From Bacteroidales bacterium UBA7258 (GTDB lineage: Bacteria > Bacteroidota > Bacteroidia > Bacteroidales > UBA932), in contig DKSK01000006.1 in the NCBI GenBank assembly GCA_002472565.1, forward strand, positions 1 through 29,842: a stretch of DNA of 29,842 bases, in the 5' to 3' direction. Of the stretch, positions 7,525 through 15,145 are shown piece by piece. Position 1 is the first letter of the stretch; each line of letters opens with the position of its first letter. The translations under genes were made by a program, and so were the position numbers. Under the pieces are notes generated by a model, which worked only from the letters and a program-made list of their open reading frames with translations, did not search any database and was not told where the DNA came from.

Positions 7525-7570
7525 AATGAAGGCGGCTCACATCACAAAGATAAGCCGCCTTCATTTTTTT
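7525..7570 (+). terminator. Strong intrinsic terminator between convergent genes
   Basis: AATGAAGGCGGCT (7525-7537) pairs perfectly with AGCCGCCTTCATT (7553-7565), giving a 13-bp stem and a 15-nt loop, followed by a T run to 7570. On the minus strand the stem is followed by a shorter T run (complement of 7523-7526), so it may also serve the minus-strand block that ends at 7601. Confidence 0.88.
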
Positions 7571-7600
7571 GTGTAGAGTTTTCTGAGCTCGGAAGTCTGG

Positions 7601-8113
7601 TCAGAAGAGATATTTCACTCCGAAGGACGGCAAGAAGCCGTAGAAGCCTCCTTTATAGACATCGCCGTCACCGAAATGATAGCCATACATCGGTCTGGCA
7701 TCGGCTGAAAGGGCGAAATGATTAGACAACTGCCACTCCAGAGTAAGCTGGACGACGAACGCAAACATCAGGTCTACATTACTTCCTCCCTGATGTCCGC
7801 AAAGATAACCACTCGCCACACCCGGGCCGAGATACCATCTCCATGTTCCCTTCGAAGTCCAGGAAGATGTGGCAATCGGCCAGTTATAGGTCAGCGCGAG
7901 CCTGAACCCTCCGTCTCCGACGATGTCAACTCCCGTACTTAGTTCGTAATAGCTGCTCGGAGAATTGAAACCATAGCCCTGGAAGAGGGCGTCATAGCCG
8001 TATCCAATCCTGGCCCCTACTCCTCTGGCCTGAGCATCGGAATCCTCTGCCTTGGAAATGAAGGCCAAGGAGAGAGCTGCGGCAAGCAGATATTTAACTA
8101 ATCTCAGTCTCAC
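7601..8113 (-). CDS. Small outer-membrane beta-barrel-like protein, copy 2
   Basis: A 170-residue secreted protein with signal peptide (L-V-K-Y-L-L-A-A-A-L-S-L-A-F, cleavage probably near A-Q-A at 27-29), starting at a GTG. The mature part alternates aromatic and small residues as in beta strands. It contains W-R-W-Y-L-G-P-G-V near 91-99 and ends in Y-L-F, a C-terminal phenylalanine typical of BAM substrates. It is clearly a paralogue of the gene at 8137-8649 (shared G-A-R start, T-G-V-D-I-V-G-D, W-Y-x-G-P-G, S-A-D-x-R-P), with 23 bp between them. An outer-membrane location is inferred; function is unknown. Confidence 0.75.
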   Translation of the reverse strand: MRLRLVKYLLAAALSLAFISKAEDSDAQARGVGARIGYGYDALFQGYGFNSPSSYYELSTGVDIVGDGGFRLALTYNWPIATSSWTSKGTWRWYLGPGVASGYLCGHQGGSNVDLMFAFVVQLTLEWQLSNHFALSADARPMYGYHFGDGDVYKGGFYGFLPSFGVKYLF

Positions 8114-8136
8114 GATGCTGATAGGATTCCGCTATC

Positions 8137-8649
8137 CTAGAAAGAATAGCGCACGCTTATGGTCGGGATGAAGCCATTGGCAAAGCCGTCAGAGTAGAAG
8201 TCGTCATCAATGATTCCTATGATAGGACGGATGTCAGCGGAAATCTGAAGCGGGAACCAGAAGGTGTACTCGAGTCCGACCTGACCTACAAAGCCGAACA
8301 TGGCCTTGGTCTTGTCATGGTTGTCCGATCTGTCATCGCTCTCCCATGATACGGCTCCGAGAGTGAAACCAGGACCAGCATACCAGGACCAGCTGCCCCT
8401 CGGGGTCCAGAGCGGCTGTGCAAAAACGAAGTTATATGTGCCGGTCGCCTTGAAACCGACGTTATCTCCGGTCATATCGAGACCGGCATCGACCTCAAGA
8501 AAATTAGGGTTCCCGAAATAATGCTCATAGCTTGCCTCAAAACCCAAGGCTCCGAAACCTTCAAGACGTGCGCCGACAGCCTTAGGCTGGGCAGAAACGG
8601 CTATTCCAAAACCGAGGAACGCCGCCAATAAAATGACGAGCTTTTTCAT
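8137..8649 (-). CDS. Small outer-membrane beta-barrel-like protein, copy 1
   Basis: A 170-residue secreted protein. I chose the ATG at 8649 (M-K-K-L-V-I-L-L) over an in-frame TTG at 8658, because it gives a standard signal peptide (cleavage after A-V-S-A-Q, near residue 20) and exactly the length of its neighbour copy. The mature part shows strand-like repeats, W-S-W-Y-A-G-P-G-F near 87-95, and a terminal R-Y-S-F with the phenylalanine expected of a barrel strand. The central loops differ from copy 2 (an acidic D-D-R-S-D-N-H-D-K stretch here). A TAAATTTG box at 8656-8663 on the minus strand is too close to the ATG to be a confident promoter, so it may be transcribed from the rnf operon 70 bp upstream. 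Confidence 0.77.
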   Translation of the reverse strand: MKKLVILLAAFLGFGIAVSAQPKAVGARLEGFGALGFEASYEHYFGNPNFLEVDAGLDMTGDNVGFKATGTYNFVFAQPLWTPRGSWSWYAGPGFTLGAVSWESDDRSDNHDKTKAMFGFVGQVGLEYTFWFPLQISADIRPIIGIIDDDFYSDGFANGFIPTISVRYSF

Positions 8650-8719
8650 GATTTTCAAATTTAGTGAATATAACTATCAAAAAACATCCCAATCCAAGAT
8701 GAAAGGGACAGAGGGAAAG

Positions 8720-9322
8720 TCAGGCGATGCCGGAGAAGCCCATGAAAGCGAGGGCGAGGATGCCGACGGTGATCAGGGCGATTGGAAGGCCACGGAAAGA
8801 CTTAGGGACATCGTTGAGGGCGAGATGCTCGCGAAGACCCGCGAAGAGGACCATGGCCAGGCCATAGCCGAGCGAGGTGGCGAAGGCATAGAGAACAGCC
8901 TCACCGTAGCCAAGCATGCGCGCGGCGCCGAAGCCGAAATCAAAGTCCTTGGTGACCACGGTGATAGCTACGCCGAGAACGGTACAGTTCGTGGTGATCA
9001 GCGGAAGATAGATTCCCAGGGCCTGATACAGAGACGGGCTGGTCTTCTTGAGCACGATTTCGACCATCTGGACGAGGGCCGCGATGACGAGGATAAAGGC
9101 GATAGTCTGGAGGAAGCTTATGTTGAAAGGAACCAGCAGATACTTGTTGAGCAGGTAGGTCACGGCCGTGGCCAAGGTTATGACGAAGCACACCGCCAGG
9201 GACATTCCACTCGCCGTGGAAAGTTTGTTCGATACTCCCAGGAACGGGCAGATGCCGAGGAACTGGGCAAGTACAATGTTGTTGACGAAAATCGCCGAAA
9301 CTATGATAAGCAGAATTTCCAT
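8720..9322 (-). CDS. rnfA: Rnf complex subunit A
   Basis: A 200-residue integral membrane protein with six hydrophobic segments. The N-terminus contains the family motif N-N-I-V-L-A-Q-F-L-G-I-C-P-F-L-G near residues 14-29 and a second half with T-T-N-C-T-V-L-G-V-A near 110-119. The two cysteine-containing half-motifs are related by inverted topology, as in NqrE/RnfA, and are proposed to hold an Fe-S centre in the membrane. The subunit forms the ion-translocating core with RnfE. It is the last rnf gene, 11 bp after rnfE. Confidence 0.95.
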   Translation of the reverse strand: MEILLIIVSAIFVNNIVLAQFLGICPFLGVSNKLSTASGMSLAVCFVITLATAVTYLLNKYLLVPFNISFLQTIAFILVIAALVQMVEIVLKKTSPSLYQALGIYLPLITTNCTVLGVAITVVTKDFDFGFGAARMLGYGEAVLYAFATSLGYGLAMVLFAGLREHLALNDVPKSFRGLPIALITVGILALAFMGFSGIA

Positions 9323-9333
9323 GATAAGGCCTC

Positions 9334-9915
9334 CTACTTCTTAAGATACTTATTGAAAAGAACCATCAGATAGCCCAGGACCAAGAAGGCTCCAGGGGCC
9401 ATGACGAAGGCAAGCATGCCGTCTCCGGAGATAAACTTCCAGCCGAAGATACTGCCGCTTCCGAGGATTTCCCTGATCATGCCGATGATGGTCAGAGAGG
9501 CTGTGAAGCCGAGTCCGACCCCGAGTCCGTCACAAGCCGAATCTATCACTCCGTTTCTCGCGGCGAAAGCCTCGGCACGGCCGAGGATGATGCAGTTCAC
9601 CACGATGAGCGGGATGAAAAGGCCGAGGGTGTTGTAGATGCCAGGGACATAGGCCTGCATCAGGAACTGGAGAAGGGTAACGAAGGTCGCTATGACTACG
9701 ATGTAGACAGGGATATGGACCTTGTCAGGCACCGCGGGAGCGATGGCCGAAATCGCCATATTGGAAAGGAAGAGCACGAAGAGAGTCGCCAGTCCCATGC
9801 TGAGGCCGTTGATGGCCGAGGTCGTTGTTGCGAGAGTCGGGCACATCCCCAGGACAAGCACGAAGGTAGGATTGTCCTTGACCAGTCCCTTTGTTATGAG
9901 CTGAAGCTTAGTCAT
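9334..9915 (-). CDS. rnfE: Rnf complex subunit E
   Basis: A 193-residue membrane protein homologous to RnfA/NqrD, with six hydrophobic segments. The signatures are N-P-T-F-V-L-V-L-G-M-C-P-T-L-A near residues 15-29 and L-I-V-V-N-C-I-I-L-G-R-A-E-A-F-A near 104-119. With RnfA it provides the antiparallel core through which electrons and ions pass. Its ATG lies inside the end of rnfG (8-bp overlap), so the two are translationally coupled. Confidence 0.95.
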   Translation of the reverse strand: MTKLQLITKGLVKDNPTFVLVLGMCPTLATTTSAINGLSMGLATLFVLFLSNMAISAIAPAVPDKVHIPVYIVVIATFVTLLQFLMQAYVPGIYNTLGLFIPLIVVNCIILGRAEAFAARNGVIDSACDGLGVGLGFTASLTIIGMIREILGSGSIFGWKFISGDGMLAFVMAPGAFLVLGYLMVLFNKYLKK

Positions 9916-10480
9916 TTGTCTGTCCTCCTATGGTTTTGAGGGCCTCTGCGGCATTCTTTACCGCGAGGGTGTAGGCCCTGGAAGTAATGGTGGAAGCGGT
10001 TATTGCGTCCACGTCTCCTCCGTCCTTTTTCACAGAAAGAATTTTGGAAGAAGTGTCGAAGCCCTTCCACTGGTCCATGAATTTCTTGTCAGTGGTGCAC
10101 TTCGCTCCCAGTCCCGGGGTTTCGGAATGACTGAGGACCGAAGTGTTGTAGACCACCCCGTCAGGCTGGAGGCCGACCATGAGAGTCAGAGCTCCGCCGA
10201 AACCGGTCGTAGTGGATTGGATGGCATAGGCCACCGTCTCACCATCTTTGGAAGCCACATAATATACGGACTTCTGGCCTCCGACCTCTATTTCCATGCC
10301 GTCGGAAATTTCTACTCCTTCAGGCAGGACAGCCGCGATGCTGGCCTTGAGATTTCTGGAGTTGGTGTCCGCAATAGGCTTGGCCGTCAGCGCATAGACG
10401 CCGGCCAAGAGCGCGGAACAGATGAGGCAGGTAAGGGTGAGTACGATCACCATGCTGCCGAAATTGGATTTTGCAGCCAT
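9908..10480 (-). CDS. rnfG: Rnf complex subunit G, covalent FMN protein
   Basis: A 190-residue protein with one N-terminal membrane helix (about residues 9-30) and an FMN-binding domain facing the periplasm. The gene overlaps rnfE and follows rnfD by 3 bp. The flavin-transferase (ApbE) attachment site would be Thr164 in D-A-I-T-A-S-T-I-T-S (158-167). The usual core before this threonine is G-A; here it is A-S, while Asp158, Thr161 and the acceptor Thr164 are kept. G-F-G-G-A-L near 93-98 and G-L-G-A-K-C near 122-127 are the other conserved family patches. No apbE gene lies in this window. Confidence 0.93.
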   Translation of the reverse strand: MAAKSNFGSMVIVLTLTCLICSALLAGVYALTAKPIADTNSRNLKASIAAVLPEGVEISDGMEIEVGGQKSVYYVASKDGETVAYAIQSTTTGFGGALTLMVGLQPDGVVYNTSVLSHSETPGLGAKCTTDKKFMDQWKGFDTSSKILSVKKDGGDVDAITASTITSRAYTLAVKNAAEALKTIGGQTND

Positions 10481-10483
10481 ATG

Positions 10484-11467
10484 TTAGGCCCTCCCGTATT
10501 TTTTCTGATGGAACCACATGTTGAGCAGAGGAACCACCGCGTTCATAATAAGGATCGCGAAGGACATGCCTTCCGGATACGATCCGAAGTACCTGATCAT
10601 CAAGGTAATGAAACCTATGCCTATGCCGAAGATAATTCCGCCTTTGACACTCATTGGAGAGGTTACATAGTCGGTCGCCATGAAGCAGGAACCGAGAATC
10701 ATACCTCCGGTAAGGAGATTGAAGGCCGGATCGGTGAAGCGTTCTGGGGAGGCGAGCCAGAAGATCAGGGAAACAAGGGCTACGGTGCCCCAGATAGAGA
10801 GGGTGATGTAAGGCTTGACGACCCTGCGTACAAGCAGATAGATGAAGCCGAGGAGCAGGGCTATTGCACTGACTTCTCCGGCTGTTCCGCCGATGTTCGC
10901 GAAGAGCATCTGAGCATAGTCGTAGCCGTTGGCGTCCATGATCTGAGGCACTGTCTGACCGGCGAGAAGGCCTTCCTTGATGGCCCCGAGAGGAGTCGCA
11001 CCAGAAACGGCATCAACTCCGAAAAGTCCCTGAGGCATGACCCACTTGGTCATCGCCGAAGGATAGGAGACGAGCAAGAAGACACGGCCCACGAGAGCCG
11101 GGTTGAAGACGTTCTGGCCGAGGCCTCCGAAGGACATCTTGGCCACGCCGATAGCTACGAGGGCGCCGATTACTACGATCCACCACGGAATGGTGCTCGG
11201 GAGGTTGAGGCCGAGAAGCAGGCCGGTCACCGCGGCGGAAAAATCGCCTATGGTGGAAGGCTTCTTCATCATGAACCTGGTTATCAGATACTCGAAAAGC
11301 AGGCATGAAAGGACGCTGACCGCCAAGACCAGGAGTTCATGCCATCCATAGAAGACTATGGAAACGATTGCCGCAGGAGCCAGGGCGATCACCACATCAC
11401 GCATCAGCGACTTTGTGGAGACATCCGCATGGATATGCGGGGATGGTGAAACAAGAAGTTTATTCAT
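10484..11467 (-). CDS. rnfD: Rnf complex subunit D, covalent FMN membrane protein
   Basis: A 327-residue polytopic protein of the RnfD/NqrB family. The first residues M-N-K-L-L-V-S-P-S-P-H-I are the standard RnfD start, which favours the ATG at 11467 over an in-frame TTG at 11476. The covalent FMN site S-G-A-T-P-L-G is intact, with acceptor Thr158. Conserved F-N-P-A-L-V-G-R-V-F lies about 30 residues before it, and G-S-C-F-M-A-T-D-Y-V-T-S-P near 260-272. Electrons pass from RnfC/B through this subunit and RnfG. It lies 20 bp after rnfC and 3 bp before rnfG. Confidence 0.95.
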   Translation of the reverse strand: MNKLLVSPSPHIHADVSTKSLMRDVVIALAPAAIVSIVFYGWHELLVLAVSVLSCLLFEYLITRFMMKKPSTIGDFSAAVTGLLLGLNLPSTIPWWIVVIGALVAIGVAKMSFGGLGQNVFNPALVGRVFLLVSYPSAMTKWVMPQGLFGVDAVSGATPLGAIKEGLLAGQTVPQIMDANGYDYAQMLFANIGGTAGEVSAIALLLGFIYLLVRRVVKPYITLSIWGTVALVSLIFWLASPERFTDPAFNLLTGGMILGSCFMATDYVTSPMSVKGGIIFGIGIGFITLMIRYFGSYPEGMSFAILIMNAVVPLLNMWFHQKKYGRA

Positions 11468-11487
11468 CTTAATCAATCATTATTCAG

Positions 11488-12873
11488 TTACTTGGTCTGC
11501 GCGGCCTTTGTGGCGGCGCGCCTTGCCTTCATGACACCCATCACCGCGGCCTTGGCCTGGTTAATCACATCCAGAAGAGGGATATTGGCAGGGCAGCTAT
11601 ACAGACAGCAGCCACAGCCTATGCAGTCCTGGACCGCATTCTTCTCAAGCTCGTCAAGCATGTCGTGTGTGCCGAGCCTGTAGAGCAGGAAAGGTTCCAG
11701 GCCCATAGGGCAGGCAGAAGCGCAGCGTCCGCAGCGGATGCAATTGCCCTGCGGTCTGCGGGCAGTCTGCTCGCGGGTGAGGAAGAGGATGGCGCCTGTT
11801 CCCTTAACCGTAGGAGCGTCGAGATTGGAGATAGGACGTCCCATCATAGGGCCTCCGGCTATGGCCTTGGAGGCGGTCTGAGGGACTCCGCCGGCATGGT
11901 CGATGATGAAGCTGAGAGGAGTGCCGACGCGCACCACGAAATTGTGCTGGTTATCCTCCCCTAGGCAGTCTCCCGTCACGGTCACGGAGTTATCAATCAC
12001 CGGTTTGTTCTTCTGAACGGCCTCGTAGACCGAAAGCGCGGTGCAGACGTTAGAAACAACGGCACCCACGTCGATAGGAAGTCCGCCGGACTTGACCTGG
12101 CGGTGCATGACGGCGTCTATGAGCTGTTTCTCTCCACCTTCCGGATACTTCTTCATCAGAGGCATAACGGAAATTCCCTCATATTTAGGGGAAAGTTTGC
12201 GGAGTTTCTCAATCACTTCGGCAATATGTGCTATGGCCTCAGGCTTGTTGTCCTCGATTCCGAAGACGCACTTGTCCACGCCGAGAATCTGCTTCTCGAT
12301 AGCAGCTCCTATGACTACCTGCTCTCCTTTTTCGAGAAGGGTGCGGAAGTCAGAGGTCAAATATGGTTCACACTCGCAGCCGTTGATGATCAGGCACTCG
12401 CACTTTTTGCCAGGGGCAAGGCTGAACTTGACATGTGCAGGGAATGTGGCTCCGCCGAGTCCGACGCAGCCCGCAAGGCGGACCTTTTCGAGCATGGCCT
12501 TTCCATCGTCGGGGATGTCAGTGACAAGGGTGTCGGAGCGGTCTATGTTCTCCTCCCACTCGTCGCCCTCGACCTGGATTCCTATGTAAGTCTGTTTGTT
12601 ACCCTGCATATCCAGCCCCGGAGCTATGGACTTTACGGTTCCTGAGACAGAAGAATGGATATAGGCGGATACGAAACCGCCAGGTTCAGCTATCGGCTGG
12701 CCCACTTTAACCTTGTCACCTACCGCTACGATAGGTTTCGCCGGAGCCCCGATATGCTGGGACACCGAGATGTAGACCATAGGCGGCAGAGGAAGAGCCT
12801 CAAGCTTGCAATTGCGGGATATTTTTTTGTCGTCCGGATGGACGCCACCCATTGAGAATGTTCTGTTTGCCAT
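11488..12873 (-). CDS. rnfC: Rnf complex subunit C, NADH-binding Fe-S subunit
   Basis: A 461-residue peripheral subunit. The N-terminal barrel-sandwich region starts with F-S-M-G-G-V-H-P, and the NADH/FMN module contains G-L-G-G-A-T-F-P-A-H-V-K-F near residues 138-150 and N-G-C-E-C-E-P-Y-L near 168-176. Two [4Fe-4S] ferredoxin motifs follow, C-x2-C-x2-C-x3-C-P beginning at Cys378 and again at Cys417. The protein ends about 35 residues later, so it lacks the long repeat-rich tail of proteobacterial RnfC. It exchanges electrons with NAD+. The start is 12 bp after the rnfB stop. Confidence 0.96.
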   Translation of the reverse strand: MANRTFSMGGVHPDDKKISRNCKLEALPLPPMVYISVSQHIGAPAKPIVAVGDKVKVGQPIAEPGGFVSAYIHSSVSGTVKSIAPGLDMQGNKQTYIGIQVEGDEWEENIDRSDTLVTDIPDDGKAMLEKVRLAGCVGLGGATFPAHVKFSLAPGKKCECLIINGCECEPYLTSDFRTLLEKGEQVVIGAAIEKQILGVDKCVFGIEDNKPEAIAHIAEVIEKLRKLSPKYEGISVMPLMKKYPEGGEKQLIDAVMHRQVKSGGLPIDVGAVVSNVCTALSVYEAVQKNKPVIDNSVTVTGDCLGEDNQHNFVVRVGTPLSFIIDHAGGVPQTASKAIAGGPMMGRPISNLDAPTVKGTGAILFLTREQTARRPQGNCIRCGRCASACPMGLEPFLLYRLGTHDMLDELEKNAVQDCIGCGCCLYSCPANIPLLDVINQAKAAVMGVMKARRAATKAAQTK

Positions 12874-12885
12874 TGCTATTCCTCC

Positions 12886-13836
12886 TTAATTTGTCGCAGA
12901 TAGAGTCTCGGCCGAAGCCGCTGACTCATTCGCGGCGGCCTTTGCGGCCGCGGCCGCTTCACGTTCTTTCTTCTGACGCTCCATCACGCGGGCCTTGACG
13001 GCCGCCTTGTCGAGAGCGATAGGGAAATTGACGTCATGAATGGCGCCGGTCGGGCACATGGCCTCGCACTCTCGGCAGAGCTTGCACTTGTTAAAGTCGA
13101 TGTAAGCTATGTTGTTCGTCACCGTGATGGCTCCGAAACGGCAGGTCTTTTCGCAGATACCGCAACCAATGCAGGCTGCGGCACAGGCCTTCTTGGCGGC
13201 CGGACCCTTGTCCTGGTTCATGCAGGAAACGAACATACGCATCCCGCGAGGACCCTTCGCACGCAATTCGATAATATGCTTAGGGCAAGCCTTAACGCAG
13301 GCCCCGCAGGCGACGCACTTGCTCTGGTCAACCTCCGGCAGTCCGGTCTCAGGATTCATATGAATAGCGTCGAATTGGCAGGCCGACACGCAGTCTCCGC
13401 AGCCAAGGCAACCCTGGGCGCAGAGAGTGTCGCCGGAGAAAGTAGCGGCCTTAACCTTGCATGAAGGGTAGCCGTCGTACTCCGCTACTTTAGGTCTGAA
13501 TTGGCAGGTCCCGTTGCAGCGGACTACGGCAATCATCGGAGCCTTTTCCTCGACCTTGTAGCCGAGGATATCGGCAACCTTCTTCATGACATCGTTGCCT
13601 CCGACAGGACAGTAGTTTTTGTCCAGGTTCCCGTTCTGGACGGCGGCGACGGCGAAGGCATGACAGCCGGCGTAGCCGCAGCCGCCGCAATTGGCGCCCG
13701 GCATGGTCTTCTCCACCTCGTCTATCCTCGGATCCTCCTCAACCTTGAACCTTTCGGCGACAAGGTAGAGGACAGCGGCGAGAATCAGCCCCAGAACGGA
13801 GATGACCACAATAGTCCATATTACTATAGATGACAT
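12886..13836 (-). CDS. rnfB: Rnf complex subunit B, multi-cluster ferredoxin
   Basis: A 316-residue protein with one N-terminal membrane anchor (residues 5-27). The Fe4_7-type cluster motif follows: Cys50-G-G-Cys53, Cys58 and Cys76 (N-Y-C-P-V-G-G). Behind it lie several ferredoxin motifs: C-L-G-C-G-D-C-V-S-A-C, C-V-A-C-G-A-C-V-K-A-C-P, C-I-G-C-G-I-C-E-K-T-C and C-K-L-C-R-E-C-E-A-M-C-P. It takes electrons from reduced ferredoxin in the cytoplasm and passes them into the complex. The C-terminal 40 residues are an alanine/lysine/glutamate-rich tail without cysteines. It is the first rnf gene, 14 bp after rseC. Confidence 0.96.
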   Translation of the reverse strand: MSSIVIWTIVVISVLGLILAAVLYLVAERFKVEEDPRIDEVEKTMPGANCGGCGYAGCHAFAVAAVQNGNLDKNYCPVGGNDVMKKVADILGYKVEEKAPMIAVVRCNGTCQFRPKVAEYDGYPSCKVKAATFSGDTLCAQGCLGCGDCVSACQFDAIHMNPETGLPEVDQSKCVACGACVKACPKHIIELRAKGPRGMRMFVSCMNQDKGPAAKKACAAACIGCGICEKTCRFGAITVTNNIAYIDFNKCKLCRECEAMCPTGAIHDVNFPIALDKAAVKARVMERQKKEREAAAAAKAAANESAASAETLSATN

Positions 13837-13850
13837 CTTGTTAGTTGATA

Positions 13851-14273
13851 TTATGATTGTTGTTTTCTCCTTATACAGAAATTATATTCGGACTCGAAAC
13901 GACCCTTGAAGAGCCCGAGAATCAGATAATAGATTCCGACTGCGGCAAGGGAGAGAAGCCCGGCGGGCAATTCGCCCAGAGCGGTGTAGGAGAGTCCCAC
14001 GCCGAAAATGACTAAAAGAGCAAGCGGAATCACGAAGGCGTAGAAGACGGCCCTCATTCCGAGAGACTGGCGGAGCACAACCTCGACCTCCTCTCCCGGC
14101 AGATAAGTCTCGCCCTCCACCGTCCTGACCTCTATGTCCTTTTCGGCCGCCTCCGCCGCGGTACAAAGACCAGCGGCCCGGCAAGTCGCGCAGGCAGATT
14201 GCGACACAATCCTTACTACCGTCTTTTCAGGCCCGACAGAGACTACTTTACCAATATGAGAAATTTCGTCCAT
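13851..14273 (-). CDS. rseC: RseC/MucC-family membrane protein
   Basis: A 140-residue protein of the RseC/MucC family. The cytoplasmic N-terminal domain has a cysteine cluster S-A-C-A-T-C-R-A-A-G-L-C with cysteines at 28, 31 and 37, then G-E-E-V-E-V-V-L near 80, two membrane segments (about 72-95 and 103-122) and a short basic tail. In proteobacteria RseC works with Rsx/Rnf in reducing SoxR or with the sigma-E system; in Bacteroidetes it is regularly the first gene of the rnf operon, as here, which argues for an assembly or redox role with the complex. Confidence 0.9.
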   Translation of the reverse strand: MDEISHIGKVVSVGPEKTVVRIVSQSACATCRAAGLCTAAEAAEKDIEVRTVEGETYLPGEEVEVVLRQSLGMRAVFYAFVIPLALLVIFGVGLSYTALGELPAGLLSLAAVGIYYLILGLFKGRFESEYNFCIRRKQQS

Positions 14274-14278
14274 CCGCC

Positions 14279-15127
14279 TTATTTTTTAGATGAAAAATCG
14301 TGGGCCAGCCCGGAATAATTCTCCAGACGGCCGCTTACATAACCAAGTTTCATCGGACATTCGAAAGCCATCAGGATCCTGTTCTGGTCGTCGGAGAACC
14401 AGGCATAGATCTTCTCATCTCCGTTGAAATAATTGCCGGCTATGGCACCTATGGCGAATTTGAGACAGCGCACCTCACCTATTCCCTTGACCTTCTTGGT
14501 CTCCTTCCCCCTGTAGATAAGGGTCACAGGATAGTTGTCATCGTCTATCGAAATGGTGATAGGATAGCTTCTGCCCTCGGCAAGCCTGGATATGTCCATG
14601 TTGCGAAGGGTATAATAGGCTGCCGGGATGTCAAAAAGACAGTCATTCAGAGGCAGTTCCATCACCCTCGTGCCGCGCTTCTTAGTGTAGATAGTGGCAT
14701 TGATGACGCCCTTGTTCCAGTCATATTTGAAATCATTCGTGATCCGATAGTCACCCTCCTTCGAATCCCTGGTGAAATGGACAGGCTTCCATGTGTCCAT
14801 GGAAATCCATGAAGTGAAATCCTCCCTCAGATTGAAGAAATTCTGGAAGAACTTCGACGTCCGGCCATAGAGCCTGGCCTTATAGACGGAGCGGCCGTTG
14901 AAATTGGCCGAGTCGATGGAGAAATTGGCATGGGCGACATCCGCGTTGATCACGCCCCAGACGTAATGGATCGAATATTCGATCTTTTCTCCGGATTTGA
15001 AGGCAAGGGCCGACTTGTCCTCCATCGATTTGAAAGGAACGCAAGAAGACTTAGGTCCGCCGGCAGTTGCTGATTGGACAGTAAAAATGAGGGCCGCGAA
15101 GGCGGCGATGAATAGTTTTGTCTTCAT
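14279..15127 (-). CDS. DUF3108 secreted protein
   Basis: A 282-residue exported protein with a signal peptide (M-K-T-K-L-F-I-A-A-F-A-A-L-I-F, cleavage near A-T-A-G at about 20-23). The mature part opens with F-K-S-G-E-K-I-E-Y-S-I-H-Y near residues 43-55, has a D-I-P-A-A-Y-Y-T-L-R segment near 167-176, and ends with a P-M-K-L-G-Y-V-S-G-R-L near 258-268. This matches the DUF3108 family of periplasmic or surface beta-rich proteins of unknown function. It is 5 bp upstream of rseC, so it may be expressed with the rnf operon, and 18 bp downstream of dnaB. Confidence 0.82.
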   Translation of the reverse strand: MKTKLFIAAFAALIFTVQSATAGGPKSSCVPFKSMEDKSALAFKSGEKIEYSIHYVWGVINADVAHANFSIDSANFNGRSVYKARLYGRTSKFFQNFFNLREDFTSWISMDTWKPVHFTRDSKEGDYRITNDFKYDWNKGVINATIYTKKRGTRVMELPLNDCLFDIPAAYYTLRNMDISRLAEGRSYPITISIDDDNYPVTLIYRGKETKKVKGIGEVRCLKFAIGAIAGNYFNGDEKIYAWFSDDQNRILMAFECPMKLGYVSGRLENYSGLAHDFSSKK

Positions 15128-15145
15128 ATTCTTGTCATTCCTCGG

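Noticed and set aside
7545..7552. TATCTTTG on the minus strand inside the terminator loop
   Set aside because: It matches the -7 box by sequence, but it sits in the loop of a strong terminator and points into the antisense of a gene end; chance is more likely in A/T-rich loop sequence.
8679..8701. Possible terminator after rnfA (CATC...GATG followed by six T on the minus strand)
   Set aside because: The stem is only 4 bp with a 9-nt loop; too weak to claim, although a partial stop of the rnf transcript there is possible.
8633..9373. A 246-codon plus-strand open frame over rnfA and the end of rnfE
   Set aside because: It is antisense to well-supported membrane proteins; the translation is rich in G, E, D and R without any motif.
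10127..11308. A 393-codon plus-strand open frame across the rnfG-rnfD region
   Set aside because: It is antisense to two clearly recognised Rnf subunits, and its translation is a low-complexity, charged sequence with no membrane or domain pattern.
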